Assembly (NCBI RefSeq): GCF_017640745.1
Contig: NZ_JAEPQA010000010.1
Coordinates: forward strand, 47,587 to 111,586
Length of the DNA stretch: 64,000 nt
Direction: 5' to 3'
Origin: Nisaea sp.
GTDB lineage: Bacteria; Pseudomonadota; Alphaproteobacteria; Thalassobaculales; Thalassobaculaceae
Part shown: piece by piece, positions 44,506-53,918 of the stretch
Numbering within the stretch: position 1 is the stretch's first letter
Layout: each line of letters opens with the position of its first letter
The notes under the pieces: generated by a model
Databases searched by the model: none
What the model was told of the DNA's origin: nothing
The model's input: the letters and a program-made list of their open reading frames with translations, nothing else
Position numbers and translations under genes: made by a program

Positions 44506-45743
44506 CAACTGCTCTCCCGGCGTGCTTTCAGGATGGAGGCCGCCGCGTCCGCCAACACCTGGCATCCGGCGACAATGTCCTCCTCGTGACTGTCTTCCGC
44601 GAAATCGTGGCTGATCCCCCCGATCGAGGGGATGAAAAGCATGGCGCAGGGCAATGCCTGGGTGAGCACCATCGGATCGTGCCCGGCGGCGCTCGGCATG
44701 CGGCGCCATTTGCCGGGCGAGGTCTTTTCGGCCGCGGCGGCGAGATGTTCCTGGAAACTCTCGTCCATGTCCGACGGCCGCACCGGGGTGCGGTTGCGCT
44801 CCGCAGACGCCTTCACCCGACCTTCCGCGTTGATCTCCCGGACGATGCCCTGGACGATCTCCTCGTATTTGTCGAGCAACGCGTCCTCGCTGTCACGGAA
44901 CTGCAGGGTCAGCTCGGCATAGCCCGGCACGATGGAGGCCGCGCCCGGCTCGATCGAAACCCGGCCGATGGTCCAGACCGTGGTCGGCTTGGCATGTTTC
45001 GGGAATTCCTCGTGGATCCGGCTCGCCGCCCTGAAAAGCGCCGTCGCCGCGTCCTTGCGGCGGGCCATGGTGGTGGTGCCGGCGTGGTTCTGCTCGCCCT
45101 CGAAGCGCAGGGTCATGCCCCGGATACCGACGATGGAGGTCACGACGCCGATCTGCTCGCCGGCATCCTCGAGCCAGGCGCCCTGCTCGATATGGGCCTC
45201 GAGATAGCCGACATAGCGGCCCTCCTCCATGCGCGCGCGGGGCACGTCCGTCAGGCCCGCCGCCTTGAGCGCGTCGGTCAGCTTCACCCCGTCGCGGTCC
45301 ACCGCCTTCGCCTCGACCTCCGGGTCGGCAACGCCGATCCAGGAGCGCGAGCCGAGGCAGCCATAGAACCGGCTCTCCTCGTCCTGCCAGGAGACGACAT
45401 CCACCGCGAGATCCGACGTTTCCGGGTCCTCCGCCAGCGCCCGCGCGACCTCGAGGCCGTAGATCACGCCGAGCGCGCCGTCGAGCCAGCCGCCGCGCGG
45501 CTGGGTGTCGGAATGGGAGCCGACGATCAGCGCCGGCCCGTTCTTCGTCGAGCGGCCGATCACGTTGGCGACGCCGTCGAGCACGGTGTCGAGCCCGGCT
45601 TCCTCGAAGCGCTGCTTCAGCCAGCGCCGGGCCTCCAGATCCTTCTCGCTCAGCGCGGGGCGCACGACGCCGGTCTCCACGGCACCGATCGCACGCAGGT
45701 CCTTCAGGTCTTTCAGAAGACGTTCGGCATTGATCTTCGGCAT
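44505..45743 (-). CDS. Zn-dependent M20 amidohydrolase (N-carbamoyl-amino acid hydrolase / allantoate amidohydrolase type)
   Basis: The start at 45743 follows AGAGGGAC. The 412-residue enzyme has the HyuC/AllC metal-binding blocks: VGSHSDTQPRGGWLDGALGV (His, Asp), VVSWQDEESRFYGCLGSRSW (Glu), YLEAHIEQGAWLED and the C-terminal GGISHDFAEDSHEED (His). The dimerisation insert NHAGTTTMARRKDA is also present. It would release amino acids from N-carbamoyl derivatives or open allantoate. Coupling to a hydratase gene is unusual for purine catabolism, so the substrate is left open. Confidence 0.88.
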   Translation of the reverse strand: MPKINAERLLKDLKDLRAIGAVETGVVRPALSEKDLEARRWLKQRFEEAGLDTVLDGVANVIGRSTKNGPALIVGSHSDTQPRGGWLDGALGVIYGLEVARALAEDPETSDLAVDVVSWQDEESRFYGCLGSRSWIGVADPEVEAKAVDRDGVKLTDALKAAGLTDVPRARMEEGRYVGYLEAHIEQGAWLEDAGEQIGVVTSIVGIRGMTLRFEGEQNHAGTTTMARRKDAATALFRAASRIHEEFPKHAKPTTVWTIGRVSIEPGAASIVPGYAELTLQFRDSEDALLDKYEEIVQGIVREINAEGRVKASAERNRTPVRPSDMDESFQEHLAAAAEKTSPGKWRRMPSAAGHDPMVLTQALPCAMLFIPSIGGISHDFAEDSHEEDIVAGCQVLADAAASILKARRESS

Positions 45744-45936
45744 GGGGGTCCCTCTGTTCCGGATGAGCCCGCATCCTAATGATCTAAGCCGTGCGGCATA
45801 ACCCCGATAACCCGAAAGGGACCCTTCATGGCCTGCCGGCGCCACGGGACAAGGGATCGTGGACAAGGGATCGTTTATCGCGTCCCGGGCTTGGTGTAGC
45901 TTCCCCCGCGAGACACACCGGAAGGGATGGACAGAG

Positions 45937-46791
45937 ATGAGCGCACCGAGCCTGACGACAGTTTCCGAAGCCAAGGCCTTCGGCGGCAAGCAGTTCGTCT
46001 ATTCGCATTCCTCGAAAGAGACCGGCACGGAGATGCGCTTCGCCGCCTATCTGCCGCCTGAGGCCGACAAGGGCGACGTGCCCGTGCTCTGGTTTCTCTC
46101 CGGCCTGACCTGCACGGAAGAGAATTTCACCGTCAAGGCCGGTGCCCAGCGCGTCGCGGCGGAGCTCGGGATCGCGCTGATCGCGCCGGATACCAGCCCG
46201 CGCGGAGACGAAGTGCCGGACGACCCGGAAGGCGCCTACGATTTCGGCAAGGGCGCCGGCTTCTATGTCGACGCGACCGAGGCACCCTGGTCGGCGCATT
46301 ACCGGATGCGGAGCTATATAGAGAAGGAACTGCCCGCCCTCGTCGGACAGGCGCTGCCGCTCGACATGAACCGCCAGGCGATCACCGGCCATTCCATGGG
46401 GGGGCACGGCGCCCTCACCATCGCGCTTCGCAATCCGGACCGGTTCAGGAGCGTCTCCGCCTTCGCGCCGATCTGCTCTCCCCTGCACTGCCCCTGGGGC
46501 GAGAAGGCGCTGACCGGCTATATCGGGCCGAACAGGGCGAAATGGCGGGAGTACGATGCCTGCGCCCTGATCGAGGACGGCGCGCGCGTGCCCGCAATTC
46601 TCGTCGACCAGGGCCTCGCCGACGGCTTCCTCGCGGAGCAGCTGAAGCCCGAACTGCTCGAAGCGGCCTGCGACGGGACCGGCATCGAGCTGACGCTGCG
46701 CCGCCAGGAAGGCTACGATCACTCGTACTATTTCATCGCCACCTTCATCGAGGACCATATGCGCTGGCATGCCGACCGTCTGGCAGGCTGA
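45937..46791 (+). CDS. fghA: S-formylglutathione hydrolase
   Basis: The ATG at 45937 gives 284 residues; the earlier ATG at 45859 adds nothing conserved. Esterase D features are all visible: LWFLSGLTCTEENF, APDTSPRGDEVPDD, GFYVDATEAPW, the nucleophile in ITGHSMGGHGALT, and DHSYYFIATFIEDH (His). It releases formate from S-formylglutathione in glutathione-dependent formaldehyde detoxification. The partner formaldehyde dehydrogenase is not in the window. Confidence 0.93.
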   Translation: MSAPSLTTVSEAKAFGGKQFVYSHSSKETGTEMRFAAYLPPEADKGDVPVLWFLSGLTCTEENFTVKAGAQRVAAELGIALIAPDTSPRGDEVPDDPEGAYDFGKGAGFYVDATEAPWSAHYRMRSYIEKELPALVGQALPLDMNRQAITGHSMGGHGALTIALRNPDRFRSVSAFAPICSPLHCPWGEKALTGYIGPNRAKWREYDACALIEDGARVPAILVDQGLADGFLAEQLKPELLEAACDGTGIELTLRRQEGYDHSYYFIATFIEDHMRWHADRLAG

Positions 46792-46817
46792 CCGGCGCGG
46801 AAGCCTGACGTGACATC

Positions 46818-48449
46818 ATGATCGCCAACGCCGCCATAGCCATCGGCGGGATCGGCCTGTTCCTGATCGGGATGCTGATCCTGACCGACGGCCTTAAGAG
46901 CCTGATCGGCAACAGCCAGCGCCGCCTGCTCGCGGGTTTCACCAGCAGTCCCGTCAGCGGCGCGGCGACCGGCGCGCTGACCACCGCCATCGTGCAGTCC
47001 TCGAGCGCCACGACCGTCACCGCCGTCGGTTTCGTCGGGGCCGGACTGCTGACTTTCCCGCAGGCCCTCGGCATCATCTTCGGCGCCAATGTCGGCACCA
47101 CGATCACCGGCTGGATGGTCGCCCTGATCGGCTTCAAGCTGCATCTCGGCACGATGCTCTTCCCCGTGCTGCTGCTCGCCGTCCTGATCAAGCTCTTCGG
47201 CCGGGCGCGCACGGCGCAGGCGGGCTGGGCGCTCGCCGGGTTCTGCCTGATCTTCATCGGCCTCGACACGATGCAAAGCGGCATGGAGCTGTTCGAGGGC
47301 CTCGTCACGCCCGCCGATTTTCCGGCCGACAGCTTCTTCGGACGGCTCTTCCTCGTCGCCATCGGGATCGTCATCACGCTGGTCACGCAATCCTCCAGCG
47401 CCGGCGTCGCGACGGCGATGGTCGCGCTCGGCAGCGGCGCGATCACCCTGCCCCAGGCGGCGGCGATGGTGATCGGCATGAATATCGGCACGACCTTCTC
47501 GGCGATGCTCGCGACCGTCGGCGGCTCGGCCGCGATGCGGCAGACCGGGCTCGCACATGTCGTCTTCAACCTCATCGCCGGCGCAATGGCCTTCGCCCTG
47601 CTCACGCCCTTCGCGATACTCGCCGGGCCCCTCGTCGACCCGGCGGTGCCGGGCTCGGAACAGCTCGCGCTGGTGCTCTTCCACACCGCCTTCAACCTCT
47701 TGGGTGCGCTGATCTTCCTGCCCTTCACGCGGCAGTTCGCCCGCCTGATCCTCGCGGTGGTGCCGGAGGACAGCGCGAACCTCGCCCGGCATCTCGACAG
47801 CGCGCTCCTGAAGACGCCGGCGGCCGCCACCGACGCTCTGGCGGGGACGCTCAGCGACTGCTGCTACAAGCTCCTCGAACTGCTGCAGGCCGCCCTCGCC
47901 GGCACTCCCGAGCGCCGCGCGGCCTACGAGCTGGGCATGGTCGGCGAGGCGATCGGCAAGGCGGAGCACTACGCCGCCGACCTCCAGCTCCATCTCGACC
48001 CCGCGTCCGATCAGTCGCGCTTCGTCGCCGCGATGCATGCGCTCGACCATCTCCGGCGCCTGCACCGGCGCGTCGGGCAGACCCAGCGGATCCAGGACAT
48101 CATCGAGGACGAGGAGCTGCAGGACGATCGGCACGAATTCCTCGCCGGTCTCGCCATCTTCACCCGCGACAGGGACACCGGGAAGGCCGAGGCGGATTTC
48201 GATGCGCTGCGCCGGAAACTCCGGGCGGAGCGCCGCAAGCTGCAGAAATCGGGAACGCTGGACGCGGCGCTTCTGCACCTGAGTGTGGAGGACGCCATCG
48301 CCCGGATCGACGGGACCCGATGGCTGCACCGCTGCGCCTATCACGTCTGGCGCATCGCCGTCCTGCTTGGCGCCAGCGTGACGACCGCCCCGCCCGGGGA
48401 GGCGGAAAGCCCGGAGAAGACCGCCGCGCGCGAAGCCGATCTCGACTGA
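46818..48449 (+). CDS. Na+/phosphate symporter family protein (NptA/YjbB type) with PhoU-like C-terminus
   Basis: The 543-residue protein has an N-terminal membrane half with two inverted QSSSAT repeats: IVQSSSATTVTAVGFVGA and VTQSSSAGVATAMVALG. GANVGTTITGWMVALIGF is the second hallmark. The C-terminal 220 residues are soluble and charged with repeated three-helix elements (PhoU-like). The family exports or imports phosphate with sodium. It begins 26 bases after fghA, perhaps as part of one transcript. The very C-terminus is alanine/glutamate-rich. Confidence 0.9.
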   Translation: MIANAAIAIGGIGLFLIGMLILTDGLKSLIGNSQRRLLAGFTSSPVSGAATGALTTAIVQSSSATTVTAVGFVGAGLLTFPQALGIIFGANVGTTITGWMVALIGFKLHLGTMLFPVLLLAVLIKLFGRARTAQAGWALAGFCLIFIGLDTMQSGMELFEGLVTPADFPADSFFGRLFLVAIGIVITLVTQSSSAGVATAMVALGSGAITLPQAAAMVIGMNIGTTFSAMLATVGGSAAMRQTGLAHVVFNLIAGAMAFALLTPFAILAGPLVDPAVPGSEQLALVLFHTAFNLLGALIFLPFTRQFARLILAVVPEDSANLARHLDSALLKTPAAATDALAGTLSDCCYKLLELLQAALAGTPERRAAYELGMVGEAIGKAEHYAADLQLHLDPASDQSRFVAAMHALDHLRRLHRRVGQTQRIQDIIEDEELQDDRHEFLAGLAIFTRDRDTGKAEADFDALRRKLRAERRKLQKSGTLDAALLHLSVEDAIARIDGTRWLHRCAYHVWRIAVLLGASVTTAPPGEAESPEKTAAREADLD

Positions 48450-48481
48450 ACCGGCCCGCCCCTCCCGTCAGACGGGCGCCG

Positions 48482-49084
48482 TCAGCCCGGCACCCGGTAG
48501 CGGTAGATGTTGGCGTGCATCGCTTCCGAGACCACTTCCGTCTCCTCCGCCTCCCAGCCCGGCAGCGCGAAGGCATTGGCGATCACCACCGCCCCCGGCC
48601 GGAGGTCGGCGCTCAGCTTCCGCTCCAGCGTCCGCATGGGCGCCACCATGAGATAGCAGAGCAGCAGGTCCGCATCCGCGAGATCCGCCTTCAGGAAATC
48701 CGCCCGGCGGATCTCGAGATTGCGCCGGGGCTGGAGCAGCCGGCGGATATGGCAGACGAGCCAGGGGAGCGGCGAGAGCTCGATCGCGACCACCCGCGCG
48801 TCGGGAAACCGCGCGGCGAGTTCGAAGGCGATCCCGCCCCAGCCGCAGCCGAGCTCGTAGATCGTCGCCGGCCGCGCGTCCTCCGGGATCAGGCGGAACA
48901 TCGCCCGCCGTGCGAAAGGGTTGGACGGCATCGGCGGCACCCCGGTGCGGATCGTGTACCAGAGGATCGAGAGCGCGGCGGCGAGCAGCAGCGCGAACAG
49001 CGCCGCCTCGAAGACGCCGTGCTGCACCAGTTCCTGGAACAGCAGGCCGAGCGACGGCGCCTCATTGCCGGTTTCAGCGCTCAT
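48482..49084 (-). CDS. Membrane-anchored SAM-dependent methyltransferase
   Basis: The ATG at 49084 lies inside the last codons of the IMPACT gene (11-base overlap). The 200-residue protein has one N-terminal membrane helix (AALFALLLAAALSILWYTIR), then a Rossmann methyltransferase: TIYELGCGWGGIAFELAARF (motif I), VVAIELSPLPWLVCHI and DADLLLCYLMV. The methylated substrate is unknown; the helix suggests work at the membrane. Its overlap with a YigZ/IMPACT gene implies translational coupling. Confidence 0.8.
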   Translation of the reverse strand: MSAETGNEAPSLGLLFQELVQHGVFEAALFALLLAAALSILWYTIRTGVPPMPSNPFARRAMFRLIPEDARPATIYELGCGWGGIAFELAARFPDARVVAIELSPLPWLVCHIRRLLQPRRNLEIRRADFLKADLADADLLLCYLMVAPMRTLERKLSADLRPGAVVIANAFALPGWEAEETEVVSEAMHANIYRYRVPG

Positions 49085-49460
49085 GGTCTGGGTCCGCGCG
49101 CCCGGGGCCCGCACGCAGGGCGTCGAGATAGATCCGGACCGCGCTCTGCACATGGCGGAAGCGGTCGCCGCCGAGATGCTTGCCGCCGAACCAGCGCGTC
49201 ACCACGACGATATGGTCCTGCAGCCCTTCGCGCTCCAGCATGCGCAGGATCACCATCCCCGCCCCCGCCTCGCCGTCGTCGTTCTTCGCCGCGCCGCCGG
49301 CCGAGAGCAGCGCCCAGGTGTTATGGGTCGCCTTGGCGAATTTCTTCCTGCCGCAGAGCGTCCGGACGAAGGCCTTCGCCTCCTCCTCGGACGCGCAGGG
49401 CCCGCCCGAGACCGCATATTTCGATCCGCGATCGCTGATGATGTTGTCGAGAATGCGCAT
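49074..49460 (-). CDS. IMPACT/YigZ (UPF0029) family protein
   Basis: A 128-residue short form of the IMPACT family, containing RGSKYAVSGGPCASEEEAKA, ATHNTWALL, the diagnostic NDDGEAGAGMVILRML and VVVTRWFGGKHLGGDRFRH. It corresponds to the N-terminal YigZ domain alone. Eukaryotic IMPACT modulates Gcn1/Gcn2; bacterial YigZ function is not settled. It is the first gene of a two-gene overlap with the methyltransferase. Confidence 0.87.
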   Translation of the reverse strand: MRILDNIISDRGSKYAVSGGPCASEEEAKAFVRTLCGRKKFAKATHNTWALLSAGGAAKNDDGEAGAGMVILRMLEREGLQDHIVVVTRWFGGKHLGGDRFRHVQSAVRIYLDALRAGPGRADPDHER

Positions 49461-49522
49461 GGCAGAGGCTTAGAGGCATCTGGCGATGCGGGCAAGATGA
49501 AGGGGCACTGTTCCGGAGCGCG

Positions 49523-49951
49523 TCACTCTACCGCGCCGTCGATATAGACCCAGCCCGCGCCCTCGCGGCGGAACCGGCTGGTCTCGGTCATCCGGCCCGT
49601 CTGCGGTCCCATGCGCCAGGTTGCGGTGAAGCGGACAATGGCGGTGTCGGGCCCGGTCGCCTCGTGCCGCTCGATTTTCAGCCCGGTCCAGACCTGCGCC
49701 GGGTCGAGCGTCAGCGCCAACGGCCGCGTCTCCGCCGCCCAGCTCTTCTGCAGGTAGGCCGTGTTGCCCCGCGCGAAAGCCGCATAGCGCGCGCGCATCA
49801 GCTCCTCCGCATCCCGCGCCGGGGTGCCGGAATGGAGCCTGCCGCAGCAGGCGAGATAGGTTTTGCCGCTAGCGCAGGGGCATGGTTCGAACAAGGGTGT
49901 CTCCGGGGGTTGAAAGGGTCGTGGAGGGCGGGATGTTGCCCCCGCTTTCAT
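49523..49951 (-). CDS. YchJ-family SEC-C motif protein
   Basis: A 142-residue protein. After a variable 18-residue lead comes the SEC-C zinc motif PCPCASGKTYLACCGRLH, followed by the NTF2-like YchJ domain: AEELMRARYAAFARGNTAYL, the WAAETRP block and RFTATWRMGP. The family is widespread and uncharacterised; the SEC-C motif binds zinc as at the SecA C-terminus. The start could be the ATG at 49951 but ribosome-binding sequence is poor. The low-GC island begins about 25 bases upstream of it. Confidence 0.85.
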   Translation of the reverse strand: MKAGATSRPPRPFQPPETPLFEPCPCASGKTYLACCGRLHSGTPARDAEELMRARYAAFARGNTAYLQKSWAAETRPLALTLDPAQVWTGLKIERHEATGPDTAIVRFTATWRMGPQTGRMTETSRFRREGAGWVYIDGAVE

Positions 49952-49976
49952 CGCTCTTTGTGTCAGGTGGCTGCAT

Positions 49977-49988
49977 TCGACCCATAGC
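49977..49988 (+). repeat. Left 12-bp direct repeat flanking the low-GC island
   Basis: TCGACCCATAGC occurs here and again at 53919-53930 in the same orientation. The two copies bracket the AT-richer gene, as a duplicated target or attachment core would. The chance of an unplanned 12-mer match between two flanks of about 100 bases is below one in a thousand by rough estimate. Confidence 0.6.
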
Positions 49989-50008
49989 AGACGTTCTTAA
50001 ACCTCCAT

Positions 50009-50037
50009 TTGTCTGCAGTGCAACATTCTGAAATAAT
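50009..50037 (+). promoter_or_regulatory. Possible sigma-70 promoter of the island gene
   Basis: TTGTCT (50009-50014) and AATAAT (50032-50037) are separated by 17 bases and lie about 50 bases before the ATG at 50085. The pair resembles a housekeeping promoter and would let the island gene carry its own transcription start. It overlaps the left inverted-repeat segment at 50013-50028. Confidence 0.4.
50013..50028 (+). repeat. Left inverted-repeat arm
   Basis: CTGCAGTGCAACATTC matches the reverse complement of 53890-53905 at 14 of 16 positions. Its core TGCAGTGCA is itself nearly palindromic. Together the arms look like imperfect terminal inverted repeats just inside the outer direct repeats. 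Confidence 0.45.
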
Positions 50038-50084
50038 TCAATTATCGATTGATAGTGGTAGCCTTCAAGGCGCATCATTTATTC

Positions 50085-53000
50085 ATGAAAGAACCGATTG
50101 ATATCGAAGAATTCTTGGCACGGATGCAACCTCCTTCGATCCCGGATGAGACGTTCATACCTGAATACGAAGAACTGTTCCGTGTAAGTGGATGGAAGCG
50201 GAACTACGTCGCAACAATTCTCGCGTGTCTGACGACGATTCCTGATCTTCATGCCAATGGCATCAGACTAGATTGGCTCCAACGTCTGGTGATCGCGAAA
50301 GCAGAAGGTAAGAGAAAACCAAAAATTCGAGAGTTGGCGGCAGCTCTCAACTTAGGGCTGGAGAAAGCAGGGGTTCTTCGGCTTGAAGACCCAATTGAAG
50401 ATCTGTTCTGTGAAATAGTGGCAACAAGACGCGGAAATTTCCGGATATTTCCGGGACAATGGGAAACTGCCGGCCCTTATACCCAAACGCTGCTAGCCGC
50501 TTTTGAACAACTTCCGGGAAGCCAATTCAAAACGGACGTACTGGAGTCCGTGTACGGTATACTTCGCATCAGCGATATGATTGCTGCAAGGAGCGACGTA
50601 CATAGACAGACTGAATCAGGCGGAGTGGCGCAAGGCGAAATAAGAGTCCCCGGTGAGGCAGCGATCAACCGCATCTCTACCAGGGTGAAATTTACGGACA
50701 GGACACTGGAAGCGCTAGATATTCGAAAGGAAGCGCTGACACCATACTTTTTGTCGGCAGAGAATTATCCGTACGTTTCAGATAGGGAAGTCGGCGAAAC
50801 GCCATTGGAATTTCACCCGTTTTTGGAGACTCCAAACGGGATTATTGTGGTCAGTCCGAACAATCTGTCGATAGCAGCTAGAGCTGTGATGATTCATGCT
50901 GCCGTCGAAGGCGGTGTTTCAGATTTGCTTCAGCAAATTTTGCTGCACGAACAGGAGATTTACGCAGAGCGGACGGGCTTCTGGCCGACAACTAATCTGA
51001 AGCTTTCGAGACCAAACGAATTCGGATTTAGAGCATCCATCTGCGAATTTGAAGAGGGTCGGTTTCTGCAAGTAATTCAATTGCCTACAACGTTTGACGG
51101 ATTTCCGCGCAACGGGTTCGGTATCGTGCGACGAGCTGGCGAGGAAGCGAACAAATTTCTTGGAACGCAAATTGAAGGCTTTTGGAAGTTTGCAGCCAAA
51201 CAAGAAAACGGTCGCCAATTTGTTTCCGTGCTTCTTACGAGTGGGTGGGGGGCGCCACACTCAATTTTTCCCGCGATAGACGAGAGCAAAGTGCCTGCCA
51301 ATTGGCTGTATTTTCATCTCAGTTTCGCGGAGGCCGCTGTGCTTGGCGCCTGTGAAAACGGGAAGTTTCAAGACATATGTCGCCTCTTGAAACAAGAGCA
51401 ATTGTTAGAGAACGCCGAATTTCACTTTCAGAACGCAAACGGCCTAACAAATCTATTTGGCTTTTGGCGTGTTACGGACGGGAACTTGATTCCTGAATAT
51501 ATGAGTGACATGGAACCGCCATGTAACTTGATGATTCCAACAGACGATCTGTATGCGCCCAGAATTGAAGCGGCCCGTAAGCAAAACCTACTCTCGCTCC
51601 CGTTTCCCGACGGGAGCCACAAATTGGTTCAGCATACTGATTTCGAGGAATATTGGGCGCTAGATCCGGTATTTGGTAGTTTGGAGGATCTATCCGAGCG
51701 GCGTCTTGTTGGCGCTGTAGCGCACGAGGAATACATTTGGTGGATTGAGGCCGTTCCTGACGAGGATAGCGTTGCACACCGGCAATACCGAATCTGGCAG
51801 GCAGCACTCCATTGGATAGCAGCAGTCGGTCGGCAAGTTGCGCGTACGTATCCAAAGTCTTTCCCCAAAGGTATTTTTCAAACGACGATCATTGTCCCGA
51901 TCGACGATGGCTTAATGAGGATGGATAGGTCTTCATTCAACTCCACTCCTCTAGCCAAAACGGTTCAGACTCAAGGCCAAGAAGAAGTCCGTATTACCAA
52001 TGGGTGGTTTCAGCACCTGTGGAGACCCGAGAACGATGCAGAAATCGAACTGACTGCCGCAATTCTGGAATCCGTCGCAGCTCGTCATGCGCCGCTTGAG
52101 CGCGATGTACTGAGGGAAGCGGTGAGGTCGGCCATTCCGTCGAGAGATTGGCGATGGCTGCACGCAAGTACGGCGGAAAGACCGATAGATCGGCTTAGAG
52201 CAACGGGGCTTGTAAGCGGCTTCCAGGAAATCCCGTGGTCAGCGACAACGTTGGCAAAATGCTGTTCGATATGGACCTTTCGCGATCGGAGTAATGGACT
52301 TCGTATAGAGGGCGAGCAAGATTGCAGCGCCTTTGTTTTGCTTTATGCACGCCAATTGCTGGGCACGTTGATCGAAAGAATTCGGCGATTTGACTGTAGG
52401 GCGCTAATCACACTGGCTGCGGACGGTTATCAAGCAGCACGCTTGGAGCAATCTCAATGGCGTGCGACTATTCTGGCGCTCCGCGCCATACACGGTGCGG
52501 AAGCAGATTCCCGAGCTTTTGAACGACAGAGCAACATTAACGCTGTCCAGCGTGCGGCGAAAGCGATTTGCGAAGTTGCTGCTTGCGAGTCCCCAACAGA
52601 GGGTGGTCTTAAACCTAGCCTAACAGATTTTCATGACTTATGTGCGCTCGTACTCCTTTTGGTAGGAAACGGCGATTTGCTGGGTGCAATAAAGTCCGGT
52701 CTTATAGCCCCTGAGATCCGTATAAGCCCTGCGGGCGATTTGCTTTCCGAGCGTTCGGTATTTGAAACGACATTGCGGCCCGGAGCCGAGTGGTTAAATG
52801 AGCGAGCGCTGAACGAGGCGGCAGAAACTTACAAAGAAGAACGTAAAGAAGAAGCAGCAACGCCGGAGAAACCCGGGGAATTGCAACTGCCTGCGGCGCT
52901 AAAGGATGCAATTCGCGCAGAATACGGGGTACCAGCCGAGGCTTTCTTTCGTTTTCAGTTTGCGACGGTCGAATTCGCCGCTGAGCGCGAACAAGCTGTA

Positions 53001-53846
53001 TTATTCCTTAAGCGCTCTGAATTGGTGCAAGCGATGAGCGAGCGGATGGACACTCCGGTCGTGGAGGTCGCTCAATTATGCGAACGGCTGTCTCTCTCGA
53101 ACAGACCGGATTGGTATGACTTATCTGGCGGGATACCTGCATCCAGTATCGATCTTACACGCTTTGATAGACCGATCTCTGTTATCAATCGGCCGCTGCT
53201 CTGTATCGATGCGGAAGAAGATCCAACCGTAGTCCTAGCGCCGGCATTCGTGAGTGATTCCACGATGTATTCGTTCTCGGGCCTGATGGAAGGCAGCCTG
53301 CAGGAGAAATATTGGGTTTCGAAAGAAGCGATCAGCTACGCGGGTGCACGCGCTCATGCGACTGGAGAAGAATTCGAAACTGATGTTGCAGAGCGACTGA
53401 AGGAGCTTGGTCTTAAGGCTTGGTCACGATGCAAGCTGTCCTGGGCGCTCAACCAGAAAGTAGATCCGTCTTTTGGGGATATTGATGTTCTCGCTGTCGA
53501 CAAGAGCGGTAAGACAGTCTGGGTCATTGAAGCGAAGAACCTGAAACTTTGCAGAACCATTGGGGAGGTGGCTGCACGTTTGACAGAGTACCGAGGCCTG
53601 ATGGTCAAAGATAGCAAAGGACGTGAGAAACCTGACAAATTGCTTCGTCATTTGAACCGTGTTCGGTTTCTCAGGGAGAACTGCAGAGCATTATGTCAGC
53701 GTTTAGATCTTGATGAAACGCCTGAGGTAAGGGGGCTCTTGATTGTCGACTCACCGCAACCGATGAATTTCCATATGATCGAAAAGATTGCAGACACCGA
53801 TAGCACCTTTCTCGATCAAGTAGATAAGTTTGATTTTTGCGGATAG
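50085..53846 (+). CDS. Large low-GC protein with C-terminal PD-(D/E)XK nuclease signature; N-terminus unknown
   Basis: The ATG at 50085 gives 1253 residues (a TTG at 50049 is also open). Sampled base composition is about 48% GC, against about 65% outside. The last 160 residues carry a nuclease-like pattern: an acidic helix GEEFETDVAERLKEL (Glu1095-1098), then FGDIDVLAVDKSGKTVWVIEAKNL with Asp1134 and Glu1149-x-Lys1151, as in Mrr/NERD-type PD-(D/E)XK folds. The first 1090 residues show no motif I recognise: no Walker A, helicase or methyltransferase block. It is a lone gene between ychJ and an MFS gene, with repeats at both flanks. Restriction, antiphage or mobile-element cargo is inferred. 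Confidence 0.7.
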   Translation: MKEPIDIEEFLARMQPPSIPDETFIPEYEELFRVSGWKRNYVATILACLTTIPDLHANGIRLDWLQRLVIAKAEGKRKPKIRELAAALNLGLEKAGVLRLEDPIEDLFCEIVATRRGNFRIFPGQWETAGPYTQTLLAAFEQLPGSQFKTDVLESVYGILRISDMIAARSDVHRQTESGGVAQGEIRVPGEAAINRISTRVKFTDRTLEALDIRKEALTPYFLSAENYPYVSDREVGETPLEFHPFLETPNGIIVVSPNNLSIAARAVMIHAAVEGGVSDLLQQILLHEQEIYAERTGFWPTTNLKLSRPNEFGFRASICEFEEGRFLQVIQLPTTFDGFPRNGFGIVRRAGEEANKFLGTQIEGFWKFAAKQENGRQFVSVLLTSGWGAPHSIFPAIDESKVPANWLYFHLSFAEAAVLGACENGKFQDICRLLKQEQLLENAEFHFQNANGLTNLFGFWRVTDGNLIPEYMSDMEPPCNLMIPTDDLYAPRIEAARKQNLLSLPFPDGSHKLVQHTDFEEYWALDPVFGSLEDLSERRLVGAVAHEEYIWWIEAVPDEDSVAHRQYRIWQAALHWIAAVGRQVARTYPKSFPKGIFQTTIIVPIDDGLMRMDRSSFNSTPLAKTVQTQGQEEVRITNGWFQHLWRPENDAEIELTAAILESVAARHAPLERDVLREAVRSAIPSRDWRWLHASTAERPIDRLRATGLVSGFQEIPWSATTLAKCCSIWTFRDRSNGLRIEGEQDCSAFVLLYARQLLGTLIERIRRFDCRALITLAADGYQAARLEQSQWRATILALRAIHGAEADSRAFERQSNINAVQRAAKAICEVAACESPTEGGLKPSLTDFHDLCALVLLLVGNGDLLGAIKSGLIAPEIRISPAGDLLSERSVFETTLRPGAEWLNERALNEAAETYKEERKEEAATPEKPGELQLPAALKDAIRAEYGVPAEAFFRFQFATVEFAAEREQAVLFLKRSELVQAMSERMDTPVVEVAQLCERLSLSNRPDWYDLSGGIPASSIDLTRFDRPISVINRPLLCIDAEEDPTVVLAPAFVSDSTMYSFSGLMEGSLQEKYWVSKEAISYAGARAHATGEEFETDVAERLKELGLKAWSRCKLSWALNQKVDPSFGDIDVLAVDKSGKTVWVIEAKNLKLCRTIGEVAARLTEYRGLMVKDSKGREKPDKLLRHLNRVRFLRENCRALCQRLDLDETPEVRGLLIVDSPQPMNFHMIEKIADTDSTFLDQVDKFDFCG

Positions 53847-53889
53847 ATGCCGGATTTGTATCAGCGAGATTGCAGCACACACAGACCTT

Positions 53890-53905
53890 GAATCTTGCAG
53901 TGCAG
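53890..53905 (-). repeat. Right inverted-repeat arm
   Basis: GAATCTTGCAGTGCAG is the 14/16 inverted partner of 50013-50028. It lies 44 bases after the island gene's stop and 14 bases before the right outer direct repeat. Confidence 0.45.
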
Positions 53906-53918
53906 CGAATGCCCCCTA

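Noticed and set aside
50049-50084. TTG start for the island gene
   Set aside because: It adds only a 12-residue stretch (MIVVAFKAHHLF) with no ribosome-binding site; ATG at 50085 is simpler.
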